Shown here: positions 27,387-37,774 of the stretch, in pieces
Position numbering within the stretch: the first letter of the stretch is position 1
Layout of the letters: every line of letters begins with the position of its first letter
From: Siderastrea radians
Lineage: Eukaryota > Cnidaria > Anthozoa > Scleractinia > Rhizangiidae
NCBI GenBank assembly: GCA_964017195.1
Contig: OZ024897.1
Span: 33,871,536-33,935,535, forward strand
Length of the DNA: 64,000 nt
Direction of reading: 5' to 3'
Position numbers and translations under genes: made by a program
Notes under the pieces: generated by a model
What the model was told of the DNA's origin: nothing
Database searches by the model: none
What the model saw: only the letters and a program-made list of their open reading frames with translations

Positions 27387-30300
27387 ATGAAGTCACTTAA
27401 ATTTTTATCTAATTATAATAGTAATATGAATAAAGCTAGTTTGAAGAAACTCAGCAAATCGCAACTCATCAAATTGCTTATGAAGCAAGATAATAACACG
27501 CCCGTAATACAAAAAAGAAAACCAATTCCAACACCTCGAAAGAGCGTCAAAGAAATGGTTAAACGGTATGAAGAAAACATAATTCTTCCACCAATGCAGT
27601 TCAGGGATAATTACAAACCAATCCCAAAACAAAGAACTGTTAAAAGAAAACCGGTTCCTACACCTAGAACCGTAATTAAACAAATCGACAAAGCTTTAAA
27701 AGGTTTTGTAAAATCTTACGAAATCAACATAAGAAACGAAAGAGATCCGCTTGTTCAAATGCAAAATACACGAAATGGTGTAGAACGTCAAGTAACAACT
27801 TTATTGAATGAAATGAAAGGTTTGAAATACATTGAAACATTGCAAGTAACATTTGAAAAAATATCATCTAATATAATAATCGAAAAGTCAGCCTATTTCA
27901 ATAGTGCAAGTCAAACAATAATCAACCAAATGGAAATCAATAACGCATTACAAATGTCTAAACAAAATATCTTAAACAAAATTGCTCAATGGATATCAGA
28001 GGGGTCTGGATGGACTGTAAAATCAGTTGATAGTCATTACATGAACGTTGCAAAATACGAACCAATGAAAGGATCCTCATATATCCAATTACCTCAAGAA
28101 CTGCGAAACAGTGCAAAAGGCTTAATAAACATGAAAAATGATGATAATGAATGCTTCCGATGGTGTCATATCAGGCATTTAAATCCGCAAGAAAAATATC
28201 CTCAAAGGATTAAAAAAGTCGATAAACCATACATTGAAAAGTTAGATTACTCAGGTATTGAATTCCCAGTCGGTGTTAAATATTACAACAAAATCGAGAA
28301 GCAAAACAGTATAAATATAAACGTATTCGGATATGAAAACAAACAACCGTACCCAATATATGTCTCCAAAGAAAAGTATGAAGATCATATGGAGCTACTT
28401 CTGGTAACTGAAAATGAAAACATGCATTATGTTCTTATAAAGGATTTCAACAAATTCATGTATAACCAAACAAAGCATGAGCATAGAAAACACTTTTGCA
28501 TGCACTGTCTGCAATGTTTTACCTCTGACAGAGTATTGAACAAGCATAGAGAAAATTGTATTGAAATAAATGGTACGCAAGCAATTAAAATGCCTGACAA
28601 AGACAATAACATACTAAAATTCAACAACTTTCATAAACAGCAACCTGTGCCATTTGTTATTTATGCAGATTTTGAGGCTATAACTGAGAAGATTCATGGA
28701 TGCCAGCAAAATGGTAATAAATCATACACAGAAGCTTACCAAAAGCATACTGACTGTGGATATGGATACAAGGTTGTATGCTGTTATGATGATGAATATA
28801 CTAAACCAATACAACTATATAGAGGTGAAAATTCTGTTTATAAATTCATGGAAAATCTCTTAAAAGAAATAAAATGGTGCAAAAAAGTAATGAAACAATA
28901 TTTCAATAAACCATTAAAAATGACTAAAGATGATGAAAAGGAATTCAAAAAAGCTGAAACATGTCACATCTGTGATAAAAAATATAATGAAGAAGACATT
29001 CGGGTTAGAGATCATTGCCATATTACAGGCAGATTCAGGGGCTCAGCTCACCAAGAATGCAATCTGAAATTAAAAATGAAGCCAGAAGAAATAAAAATTC
29101 CAGTCATATTTCATAATTTGAGAGGTTATGATAGTCATTTCATTATGCAAGAAATTGGAACCATTGTTAAGAAACACTCATACAAAAATAATAAAGGAGA
29201 GGAGAAACAAATGAATATTAATGCCATTCCAAATAACATGGAAAAGTATATGGCTTTCATGCTTGGCAACCATTTAACATTCATCGACAGTTTCCAGTTT
29301 ATGAGTTCAAGTTTGGATAAATTAGTCAGCAACTTGCCCGTAGAAGCTTTAAAGTATACCAGCGAAAAATTCCAAAAAGAAAAATTCAATCTTATGACAC
29401 GAAAAGGTATTTATCCGTATGATTACATGGACAGTTTCGATAAATTCAATAAAACAGAATTGCCAACAAAAGAAGAATTTTATAGCCAATTGAGTGATGA
29501 GCATATTTCAGATGAAGATTATACGCATGCAAAAAAAGTTTGGAATACTTTTAAATTGCAAACAATGGGTGAATACCATAATTTATATCTCAAGTCTGAT
29601 ATACTTCTATTGGCTGATGTGTTTGAAAATTTCCGCAAAACATGTCTTCAGTATTATAAATTAGACCCATGCCACTATTTCACATCACCTGGTTTGTCTT
29701 GGGATGCAATGTTGAAGATGACTAATATCAAATTAGAACTAATGACTGATATAAACATGTTTCAATTCATTGAAAAAGGCATGCGTGGTGGAATCAGTTA
29801 TATTGCAAATCGATTTGGTTCAGCAAACAACAAATACATGAAAGAATACGATGAGAAGGCGCCCTCAAAGTACATTATGTATCTTGACGCTAATAACCTG
29901 TATGGTTGGGCAATGAGTCAATATCTTCCTACTGGAGGTTTCAAATGGATGTCAGAAAAGAAAATTAATAAAATTAATTTAGCAAAGTATGATGAATCTT
30001 GTAACAAGGGGCTGATACTAGAAGTTGATTTAGAATACCCCAAAGAGTTGCATAATTTGCATAATGACTACCCTCTTGGAGCGGAAAAAGTTAAAGTCAA
30101 TAATACAATGCTGTCTGAGTATTGTCAGAAAATACAAAAAAAATTCAATATATCAACGGGACTGGTTCATAAACTGATTCCAACATTATCCAACAAAGAA
30201 AAATATGTTCTGCACTACAGAAACTTGCAGCTGTATCTGGATCTTGGGTTGAAATTGAAAAAAGTCCACAGAGTATTAGAATTCAATCAGTCTGCATGGT

Positions 30301-31142
30301 TGAAGCAATATATTGATTTCAACACACAAAAAAGATCACAAGCAAAAAATGCATTTGAAAAAGACTTTTTCAAACTAATGAATAACAGTGTATTTGGAAA
30401 AACAATGGAAAACATCAGAAAGCGTGTTGATGTACGTCTGGTCACAGATGATAAAAAATTATTGAAAATGGCTTCAAAACCTACTTTTGTATGCAGTAAA
30501 ATATTCAATGAAAATCTGGTAGCAGTTCACAAGATCAAAGAAACGGTAACTCTAAACAGGCCGGCATATGTAGGTATGTGTATTCTTGATCTAAGTAAGA
30601 CATTGATGTATGATTTTCATTACAATTATATAAAACAAAAGTATGGAGAAAAAGCCAAGCTTCTATTCACTGACACAGACAGTCTGACATATGAGATTGA
30701 ATCTGAAGATGTTTACCAAGACTTTTGGAACGATAAAGATAGATTTGACAACAGCGACTATCCAGAAAACTCCTCATATTTCGATAAGACAAATAAAAAG
30801 GTAATTGGAAAATTCAAAGATGAAGCTGCAGGAGTTCCTATTTGCGAATTCGTCGGTTTGCGATCAAAAATGTATAGCTATATAAAAGACAACAATAAAG
30901 TAGAAAAAACAGCAAAAGGAATCAAAAAGAATATAATAAAGGGAAATATCAAACATGAAGATTATAAAAACGTTTTATTCAAAAATGAACAAATGCAACA
31001 CAAAATGAAAACAATAAGAAGCGACAAACATCAACTCGGAAGTTATGAAATGAACAAAATATCACTCAGCTGTTTTGACGACAAAAGATATATATCAAAA
31101 GATGGAATCAAAAGTTTTGCTTACGGACATTATGCAATCTGA
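27387..31142 (+). CDS. Protein-primed family B DNA polymerase (pPolB)
   Basis: 1,251 residues from ATG 27,387. The N-terminal ~130 residues carry two P-[IV]-P-T-P-R motifs. A basic region and a C2H2-like cluster (C-M-H-C-L-Q-C then H-R-E-N-C) lie at about residues 365-390. Exonuclease motifs: Y-A-D-F-E-A (~425), N-L-R-G-Y-D (~575), S-D-I-L-L-L-A (~735). A C-H-I-C ... H-C-H cluster at ~530-560 is typical of Polinton polymerases. Polymerase motifs: A Y-L-D-A-N-N-L-Y-G (~832), B N-N-S-V-F-G-K-T (~998), C T-D-T-D-S-L (~1094). It would copy the element from its termini using a protein primer. The gene ends 40-50 bp before the right TIR. All catalytic Asp residues are present. Confidence 0.95.
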   Translation: MKSLKFLSNYNSNMNKASLKKLSKSQLIKLLMKQDNNTPVIQKRKPIPTPRKSVKEMVKRYEENIILPPMQFRDNYKPIPKQRTVKRKPVPTPRTVIKQIDKALKGFVKSYEINIRNERDPLVQMQNTRNGVERQVTTLLNEMKGLKYIETLQVTFEKISSNIIIEKSAYFNSASQTIINQMEINNALQMSKQNILNKIAQWISEGSGWTVKSVDSHYMNVAKYEPMKGSSYIQLPQELRNSAKGLINMKNDDNECFRWCHIRHLNPQEKYPQRIKKVDKPYIEKLDYSGIEFPVGVKYYNKIEKQNSININVFGYENKQPYPIYVSKEKYEDHMELLLVTENENMHYVLIKDFNKFMYNQTKHEHRKHFCMHCLQCFTSDRVLNKHRENCIEINGTQAIKMPDKDNNILKFNNFHKQQPVPFVIYADFEAITEKIHGCQQNGNKSYTEAYQKHTDCGYGYKVVCCYDDEYTKPIQLYRGENSVYKFMENLLKEIKWCKKVMKQYFNKPLKMTKDDEKEFKKAETCHICDKKYNEEDIRVRDHCHITGRFRGSAHQECNLKLKMKPEEIKIPVIFHNLRGYDSHFIMQEIGTIVKKHSYKNNKGEEKQMNINAIPNNMEKYMAFMLGNHLTFIDSFQFMSSSLDKLVSNLPVEALKYTSEKFQKEKFNLMTRKGIYPYDYMDSFDKFNKTELPTKEEFYSQLSDEHISDEDYTHAKKVWNTFKLQTMGEYHNLYLKSDILLLADVFENFRKTCLQYYKLDPCHYFTSPGLSWDAMLKMTNIKLELMTDINMFQFIEKGMRGGISYIANRFGSANNKYMKEYDEKAPSKYIMYLDANNLYGWAMSQYLPTGGFKWMSEKKINKINLAKYDESCNKGLILEVDLEYPKELHNLHNDYPLGAEKVKVNNTMLSEYCQKIQKKFNISTGLVHKLIPTLSNKEKYVLHYRNLQLYLDLGLKLKKVHRVLEFNQSAWLKQYIDFNTQKRSQAKNAFEKDFFKLMNNSVFGKTMENIRKRVDVRLVTDDKKLLKMASKPTFVCSKIFNENLVAVHKIKETVTLNRPAYVGMCILDLSKTLMYDFHYNYIKQKYGEKAKLLFTDTDSLTYEIESEDVYQDFWNDKDRFDNSDYPENSSYFDKTNKKVIGKFKDEAAGVPICEFVGLRSKMYSYIKDNNKVEKTAKGIKKNIIKGNIKHEDYKNVLFKNEQMQHKMKTIRSDKHQLGSYEMNKISLSCFDDKRYISKDGIKSFAYGHYAI

Positions 31143-31183
31143 AGATGTGACGTCACGACACAGCTGTGTCGGCCTCCATACAA

Positions 31184-31805
31184 GTTCCGCAAGCACAGTC
31201 TACTTTTCTGTTCACTACAAACTTTACTGACAAACTTTACTGACAAACTTTACCGACAAACTTTACTGACAAACTTTACTGACAAACTTTACTGACAAAC
31301 TTTACTGAAAAACTTTACTTTAAATACAAGTTCATCTGATATTACATGACAATCTGATGACTCATCGGGAAAGTCCCATTTCATCATAAACTTCCTGTTT
31401 TCACCAGACATGTCCAGACTTGTTTCTCGGTATGACTTCCTGTTGTATGAAGTCACGCGATGTGAAAATGCGTTGGTTTCCGCATGAAATAAAAACATAT
31501 AGTATCCAAATAATTGTGCCCATGAAATAAAATACATATAGTTATCCATAAAATAAAAACATATAGATTTCCCAAAAATGGATCTTGTATATAGTAAACC
31601 ATCACATAAAAAAGCGACCATCGCTCTTATCTCTACGAGTTAAGGCTCTGGCCGCACGTATCCTCACCAAAAGTTGGTGATAAAAGATATATAGTGGAAA
31701 ATGAATCTCATATAATGGTAGCCATTATAGTAGTTATAGAGTTGGCGTTGTTCAAGATCAGTTTTGCTTCAAAACTGGTCTCGAACCGCCAACTCTATAA
31801 CTACT
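31184..31805. repeat. Right terminal inverted repeat of Polinton A
   Basis: The inverted match of 12,870-13,489. The outer 77 bases (31,729-31,805) again form a hairpin with a 19-bp perfect outer stem. Seven 13-bp tandem units lie at about 31,209-31,315. Confidence 0.9.
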
Positions 31806-31869
31806 ACCACAGGGATCTAGCCCTCATGATCAAAAGGGCCGCATTGACTTACTAGATACAGTACAGTAC

Positions 31870-32017
31870 CTCTTTGTTCTCCGTTCTGAACGTTTGTTGC
31901 CAATTCATCTTCTTCAAGTGTTCTTTTAACGCTTTATCAGGCAAATACCGCACATATCGGAGTTGCTTTTCTTCAAACTTCTGCACAATTTTAGGATCCA
32001 GTTTAGAAAGAAGTTCG
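31870..32017 (-). pseudogene. Middle exon of the minus-strand TauD-like pseudogene
   Basis: 148 bp between an AG acceptor (ending at 32,018) and a GTACTG donor (from 31,869), read on the minus strand. The frame is open and encodes a charged helix typical of this dioxygenase family (L-S-K-L-D-P-K-I-V then Y-V-R-Y-L-P and N-W-Q-Q-T-F). Polinton A lies 58 bp downstream within the following intron; the foldback element lies 18 bp upstream. Exon boundaries are inferred from splice consensus. Confidence 0.6.
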
Positions 32018-33024
32018 CTGTTTTTTTACTAGTGGCGTTTCTATGGAGCTCCATTTCCGCCAAAATTCGATGTTTATATTTGACATTCGACTTGTTGTAT
32101 TTTATGCTATATTATACAAGGCGTCATTCAACTTTGTTGATTTCTGGTTCAACCTTTCCCAGTGCAAATGGTACTTTACGTTTTTGACATTCAACATTAC
32201 GAATTTGGCATGCTAAATTGACGATTTCTCCTCTTTCTTATAAGAACGTCAACCATGGGCATTTAACTTTCGAAGTTTCGTTTTCAACACCTTAGATTAC
32301 GTCTCGATTTTGATACTACGACGTTGCGACATCCAACTTCTTGTATTCGGCTTCGTTTGACATCCTTCCGCAATCCAACAAGGGATAACATCGCGGGCGC
32401 AGCTAACCCCCGCCCCCTCCCCAAGGTGGAAGTTGGCAACAATCCCTCCAGTAGAGTGGAGTAGCGAGAATTTACCCTACCCCATGACGGTCAAATGTTT
32501 GTCGTTTCAACATGGCGGAAGGAACGAAGTAAACGCTGTTCTAAACCATTTTGTGTAATTTCTGCAATGACTACAGAATGAAGTAAGTAACCATTTGTTT
32601 TTCTTATATATTGTGCTTACCTGCATTGACATATTTATAGATAAATTAATTTTTTTATGATTGAATACGTCTTTGACCTTGTTGCGTTCGATGTTTACTA
32701 ATACCGTGTTATTTATTACTCTTATCCGTCTCTTGTCATCCTCGTTCCTTTTGGATTTTTGGTATCTATTTCGTAGTTTTTTGAAGCAAAGCATTATTCT
32801 TAGGTTTTAAGACAATAGTATGTTGCAAGTTTAAAAAAGACTCAAAATGTTACGTTGCTATTCTTGTATGTAACGGGAGACTATGTAAAATTCCCAGGCC
32901 AAAACATCCGAATTAAGAAATTTTCCTTTCCTTAATAATATGTAAATATCATTAATGAGCTTAACAGGTTACTGGTGGGCTCCTGGTATTATTGAATAAA
33001 TTATATGTGTGCTTCAGTCAACAG

Positions 33025-33436
33025 ATGTCAGCTGACATACCCTATTTGTGTGATGCTATAAGAGATATCATAAGGGATCTTCACAGATTTGAAGCGACGG
33101 GGGGTCCATCAAATGACCTTCAGCCTTTAATCAGTAAACTTGATTCTGTGCAAAGAATAGCTGTTACCCTGGATGTGGATGAAGTGGTTACAGAGTATGT
33201 TGGGTCTGCCTACAGGAAGTTAGTCGAGAGTGAACAAAGTAATCAATTGCAAGCTTGATACCAAACTCCATTGAACTGTAGTGGAGGACGAGGAAGACCG
33301 TCTTTTGAAATAAGTGAGGAGCAGCTACAATTTTTGCTTGAACAAGGTTTTCAAGTAAAGGACATAAGTAGCATTCTTGGGGTTAGTTGTAGGACTGTCG
33401 AGAGGAGGACGTCAAGCTTTGGCTTGAGTGTATCAG
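33025..33436 (+). pseudogene. Helix-turn-helix exon fragment, left arm
   Basis: From ATG 33,025 to a GTACTA donor-like site after 33,436 the frame encodes an N-terminal helical region and a GRGRPSFEIS segment followed by a resolvase-like HTH (L-L-E-Q-G-F-Q-V-K-D-I-S then S-C-R-T-V-E-R-R). An in-frame TGA at 33,256-33,258 breaks it, where the other arm reads GGA. I associate this N terminus with a family of integrase-core (DDE) proteins common in animal genomes, but no catalytic part is present here. Confidence 0.5.
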
Positions 33437-34349
33437 GTACTAAACTGTACATGTGCAAGTGTACAACATTGACAATTCATGTAAAATGTTATTGTCACAC
33501 TGTCAACCCAGTCAAAATGTTTGTTAGTAGTTGGCAAGATGCCTGGAGTAGTAGGCAGCAGGAGTCAAAGCCTTTTCACCAATGACTGCTGTGCCTTGCG
33601 TACAAGGGAGATCCGCAGACATGCTCCCCGAAAAATGTTGAAAATATTTGCTTCAAATAACTCTAGTGCATTTTGGGGGGATAAAATCAGCTTCTCTTTT
33701 ATAGCTTTTAAATAACACTTATGAAGAGCATTTTTTCAAATCCCAGTTGTTTTCCACTAGAAGGTTTAGGCAAGTACCATTACTTGCTAACAATGTAAAT
33801 TTAAAAAAATGGATATATAAAATTGTAAACGATCATCGCTTAGTGCGTGAAACTCGAGTTACAATTACTTTCTATCTTTAAATTTGCATTTAGCTCTGCA
33901 TATTCATGCATAGGGCACTCCTAGGATAAGTGAAACAATCTCTTCATTGTTTATTCGTTTATAATTTTATATATACATTTTTTAAATTTACATTGTTAGC
34001 AAGTAATGGTACTTGCCTAAACCTTCTAGTGGAAAACAACTGGGATTTGAAAAAATGCTCTTCATAAGTGTTATTTAAAAGCTGTAAAATAGAAGCTGAT
34101 TTTATCCCCCCAAAATGCACTAGAGTTACTTGAAGCAAATATTTTCAACATTTTTCGGGGAGCATGTCTGCGGATCTCCCTTGTACGCAAGGCACAGCAG
34201 TCATTGGTGAAAAGGCTTTGACTCCTGCTGCCTACTACTCCAGGCATCTTGCCAACTACTAACAAACATTTTGACTGGGCTGACAGCGTGACAATAACAT
34301 TTTACATGAATTGTCAATGTTGTACACTTGCACATGTACAGTTTAGTAC

Positions 34350-34760
34350 CTGATACACTCAAGCCAAAGCTTGACAATCTCCTCTCGACAGTCCTGCAAC
34401 TAACCCCAAGAATGCTACTTATGTCCTTTACTTGAAAATCTTGTTTAAGCAAAAGTTGTAGCTGCTCCTCACTTATTTCAAAAGACGGTCTTCCTCGTCC
34501 TCCACTACAGTTCAATGGAGCTTGGTATCCAGCTTGCAATTGATTACTTTGTTCACTCTCGACTAACTTCCTGTAGGCAGACCCAACATGCTCTGTAACC
34601 ACTTCATCCACATCCAGGGTAACAGCTATTCTTTGCACAAAATCAAGTTTACTGATTAAAGGCTGAAGGTCATTTGATGGACCCCCGTCGCTTCAAATCT
34701 GTGAAGATCCCTTATGATATCTCTTATAGCATCACACAAATAGGGTATGTCAGCTGACAT
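34350..34760 (-). pseudogene. Helix-turn-helix exon fragment, right arm
   Basis: The mirror copy of 33,025-33,436. It lacks the TGA but has lost one G in the poly-G run of the first third (near 34,685), shifting the frame. Neither arm therefore holds a full open copy. Confidence 0.5.
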
Positions 34761-35747
34761 CTGTTGACTGAAGCACACATATAATTTATTCAATAATACC
34801 AGGAGCCCACCAGTAACCTGTTAAGCTCATTAATGATATTTACATATTAGTAAGGAAAGGAAAATTTCTTAATTCGGATGTTTTGGCCTGGGAATTTTAC
34901 ATAGTCTCCCGTTACATACAAGAATAGCAACGTAACATTTTGAGTCTTTTTTAAGCTTGCAACATACTATTGCCTTAAAACCTAAGAATAATGCTTTGCT
35001 TCAAAAAAATACGAAATAGATACCAAAAATCCAAAAGGAACGAGGATGACAAGAGACGGGTAAGAGTAAATAACACGGTATTAGTAAACATCGAACGCAA
35101 CAAGGTCAAAGACGTATTCAATCATAAAAAAAATTAATTTATCTATAAATATGTCAATGCAGGTAAGCACAATATATAAGAAAAACAAATAGTTACTTAC
35201 TTCATTCTGTAGTCATTGCAGAAATTACACAAAATGGTTTAGAACAGCGTTTACTTCGTTCCTTCCGCCATGTTGAAACGACAAACATTTGACCGTCGTG
35301 GGGTAGGGTAAATTCTCGCTACTCCACTCTACTGGAGGGATTGTTGCCAACTTCCACCTTGGGGAGGGGGCGGGGGTTAGCTGCGCCCGCGATGTTATCC
35401 CTTGTTGGATTGCGGAAGGATGTCAAACGAAGCCGAATGCAAGAAGTTGGATGTCGAAACGTCGTAGCATCAAAATCGAGACGTAATCTAAGGTGTCGAA
35501 AACGAAACTTCGAAAGTTAAATGCCCATGGTTGACATTCTTATAAGAAAGAGGAGAAATCGTCAATTTAGCATGCCAAATTCGTAATGTTGAATGTCAAA
35601 AACGTAAAGTACCATGTGCAATGGGAAAGGTTGAACCCGAAATCAACAAAGTTGAATGACGCCTTGTACAATATAGCATAAAATACAACAAGTCGAATGT
35701 CAAATATAAACATCGAATTTTGGCGGAAATGGAGCTCCATACGTTTC

Positions 35748-36960
35748 CCCACCACAGCCATCAACAGGCTCATTAATATAGAAAAAGAACACCTAGGGGC
35801 AAACACAGTATGGTTAATAGATGAACAAAGAATAAGCTAGGGAGGGAAGAGAGATGATTCATGCCATAGCCATGCTATCAGTGGGCTCTTTTAGGCGGCA
35901 GATGAATACCTATTAGCCGAAAAAAAACACATTAGGAGAAGCTCGGGACGGAAGGGTCAATTGTTTTGCAACCTCTCCATTATGCCTAAGATGGTCTCTT
36001 CAAATCTGTTGCTTCACTGACTGATTCTTTGTTAATGAAAAATTGTGGGAAATAACTTCTGTGCCAAAACGGACGCTGAAAGCAAGCCATAAGGAGCTCA
36101 GGCTCGCAATAGGACTACTAGATGGCAAAAATAAACACTCAAGGATTTTTATGGGATTTTTTTTGTTACTGCATGCACTGGGATAAAAATATAAAATAAC
36201 AAAAAAAAACAGCCATAATCCATGCTGTTCTTTACCGAACAGCAAACTGAAATTTAAAACTGCATCTTTGCGGCAGGATTCTCAGATTTCCCTAGGCAGT
36301 TAAGAAAGTGCAATAGACACAGCCAAACAAAGAAAACAAAAAATACCTTCTAATGGATCCCTGACTCAAAACCTCCATTCAAACATAAATCAAAGATTCA
36401 CTACGAAATGAACTTCTATCTGGCATTATTATTATTACTAAATAATAATACATTATTATTTTTCTATTATTTTCTATTTTATAAATAATTTATGCTACTT
36501 AAAAAGTATAGTCTTTTAATGAACATTTTAGAATACATTTGATAACATAGCATTTATTTTAGAGTATCTTAAGACCAATAATTCATATGTACTTAAGTAA
36601 TTCATTAAAATGAATTACTTGTGATTTGCTGGAAGTTTTGACACTTAAATAAAGTTGAAGATGATGATGATGACTGATGATGATAATGATGATTTTTAAA
36701 TTTACCTGATCAGGGACAAGCCCTATAACTTGCAATTGAGCTGTGAATGAAATTCTATAGAAGGTTTATTTAGACGAGAGCTATTGAGTGCGGGTACTTT
36801 CCTGAAGTGGTGTTTGTTTGTTTGTTTCAGTTTTTTTCAGTGATTCATAACTTCATAATTTCTCAAAGCGAAGGTTGGGATTTATTTTTTCCTCTGTTTA
36901 ACCTGAAAACATTTAGCAGTAATCCTGTACGGTCCATGAAATTTGGATGTGACCTCTCAC
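35748..36960. other. Host intron-like region of the TauD pseudogene
   Basis: Non-coding. AT-rich from 36,420 to 36,640, with an ATGATG-type microsatellite at about 36,660-36,695. Confidence 0.5.
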
Positions 36961-37486
36961 CTTGGACGGATAATCATTGTGCAGTTCTATTGAATAACGT
37001 TTGGGGTGGTCACTTGCGGCATTTTTGTCTACACTGTTTCGATTCCCTATGCCACCATGGAAAGTCACAGCTTGTCCTCGAACTGGCGCAATGAGCGAAA
37101 AGTCCTCTGCTGTTTAAGCTGGCAGACCGCGAAATAATATTGCGGCAAGACTATGTGAGTTCTACAAATTCCATGCAGATTTCGGTCAGCTCTGTGAGAG
37201 AAGACTGGCTCGAATTATTAACCCGCACACCGAGTGGGAATGAATCCCTTGGTTCTGCTAGGAACTCTGGGAAGTCACCCTCTGAGGTGCCTGGGAGGAA
37301 CTGCCTACCTCGTAGCCTCGACTTGAATTTCGTTACAGTGAGTTCCTCTCTGGGTAGTGGCTCAAAAATACTGGCTGTGCTGGTTGAGCGTAATCGTGAT
37401 GACGAACGATGAATAGTTATCTCACTACTTAACCTTCTAAGACCAGAAGAAAGTCTCCACAAGGTTGTAAGAACAAGAGTTGACAT
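36961..37486 (-). pseudogene. Decayed N-terminal exon of a TauD-like dioxygenase
   Basis: From ATG 37,486 the minus strand encodes an Arg/Ser-rich N terminus (possible mitochondrial presequence), then the family block A-S-I-F-E-P-L-P-R-E-E and F-P-L-G-V-R-V-N-N shared with the intact exon at 63,262-63,813. The frame breaks after C-M-E-F-V-E (near 37,155). Homology resumes in another frame (T-A-E-D-F-S-L-I-A, G-N-R, H-N-D) and ends at a GTGAGA donor next to 36,961. About 15-20 codons are missing around the break. Confidence 0.75.
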
Positions 37487-37721
37487 AATCTGTAAAAGGG
37501 ATTTAAAGACATTTACTTTACCATAATTCTGATCAAAAGAAGTAACAAATGGAGGAGGCAAAACATAAACAAGGATAGGACACTCGTTGCAGACACTGTT
37601 TGCTTTTCACAACTTTTCAGCAACGGCATTTAATTTAATGGTTTCTTGACTTTGCACAAATCACTTTAAAAGTTGAGAAAAACTACTGAGCAAAGAAAAA
37701 ATAAGGTTTAGATGATAATGG

Positions 37722-37774
<53 letters not shown>

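Larger units (their letters stand above)
12870..31805. mobile_element. Polinton A: complete Maverick/Polinton (adintovirus-like) element, 18.9 kb
   Basis: The ends are exact: ACCACA at 12,864-12,869 and 31,806-31,811 is a 6-bp target-site duplication. The element starts AGTAG and ends CTACT, as expected for Polintons (6-bp TSD, 5'-AG). Terminal inverted repeats are about 620 bp. It encodes the Polinton hallmark set: protein-primed DNA polymerase B, retroviral-type integrase, adenain-like protease, A32-type ATPase, major capsid and penton-like proteins. Composition is clearly more AT-rich than host and Polinton B. Most genes are open, but the VLTF3-like gene has one stop, and the protease and SLATT-like genes lack an ATG. 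The copy is therefore young but probably not fully intact. Confidence 0.95.
32042..35741. mobile_element. Giant foldback element: 1.79-kb inverted arms, 122-bp centre
   Basis: Arms 32,042-33,832 and 33,955-35,741 are near-identical reverse complements. CGTTTC occurs immediately outside both ends (32,036-32,041 and 35,742-35,747), a likely 6-bp target-site duplication. The termini read TATGGAGCTCCAT, itself palindromic. Each arm carries the same partial gene with a helix-turn-helix. The structure is that of a foldback or inverted-duplication DNA transposon derivative. The family is not identified. Confidence 0.8.

Noticed and set aside
31289..31621. Separate gene at the right end of Polinton A
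   Set aside because: It is the TIR copy of the ORF at 13,016-13,348, so it is reported only as a TIR observation.
12870..31805. CRISPR-like interpretation of the 13-bp TIR repeats
   Set aside because: Units are directly adjacent with no spacers, in a eukaryotic context.
37720..37772. (GAT)n array considered as a coding acidic repeat
   Set aside because: Simple microsatellite with no open gene around it.
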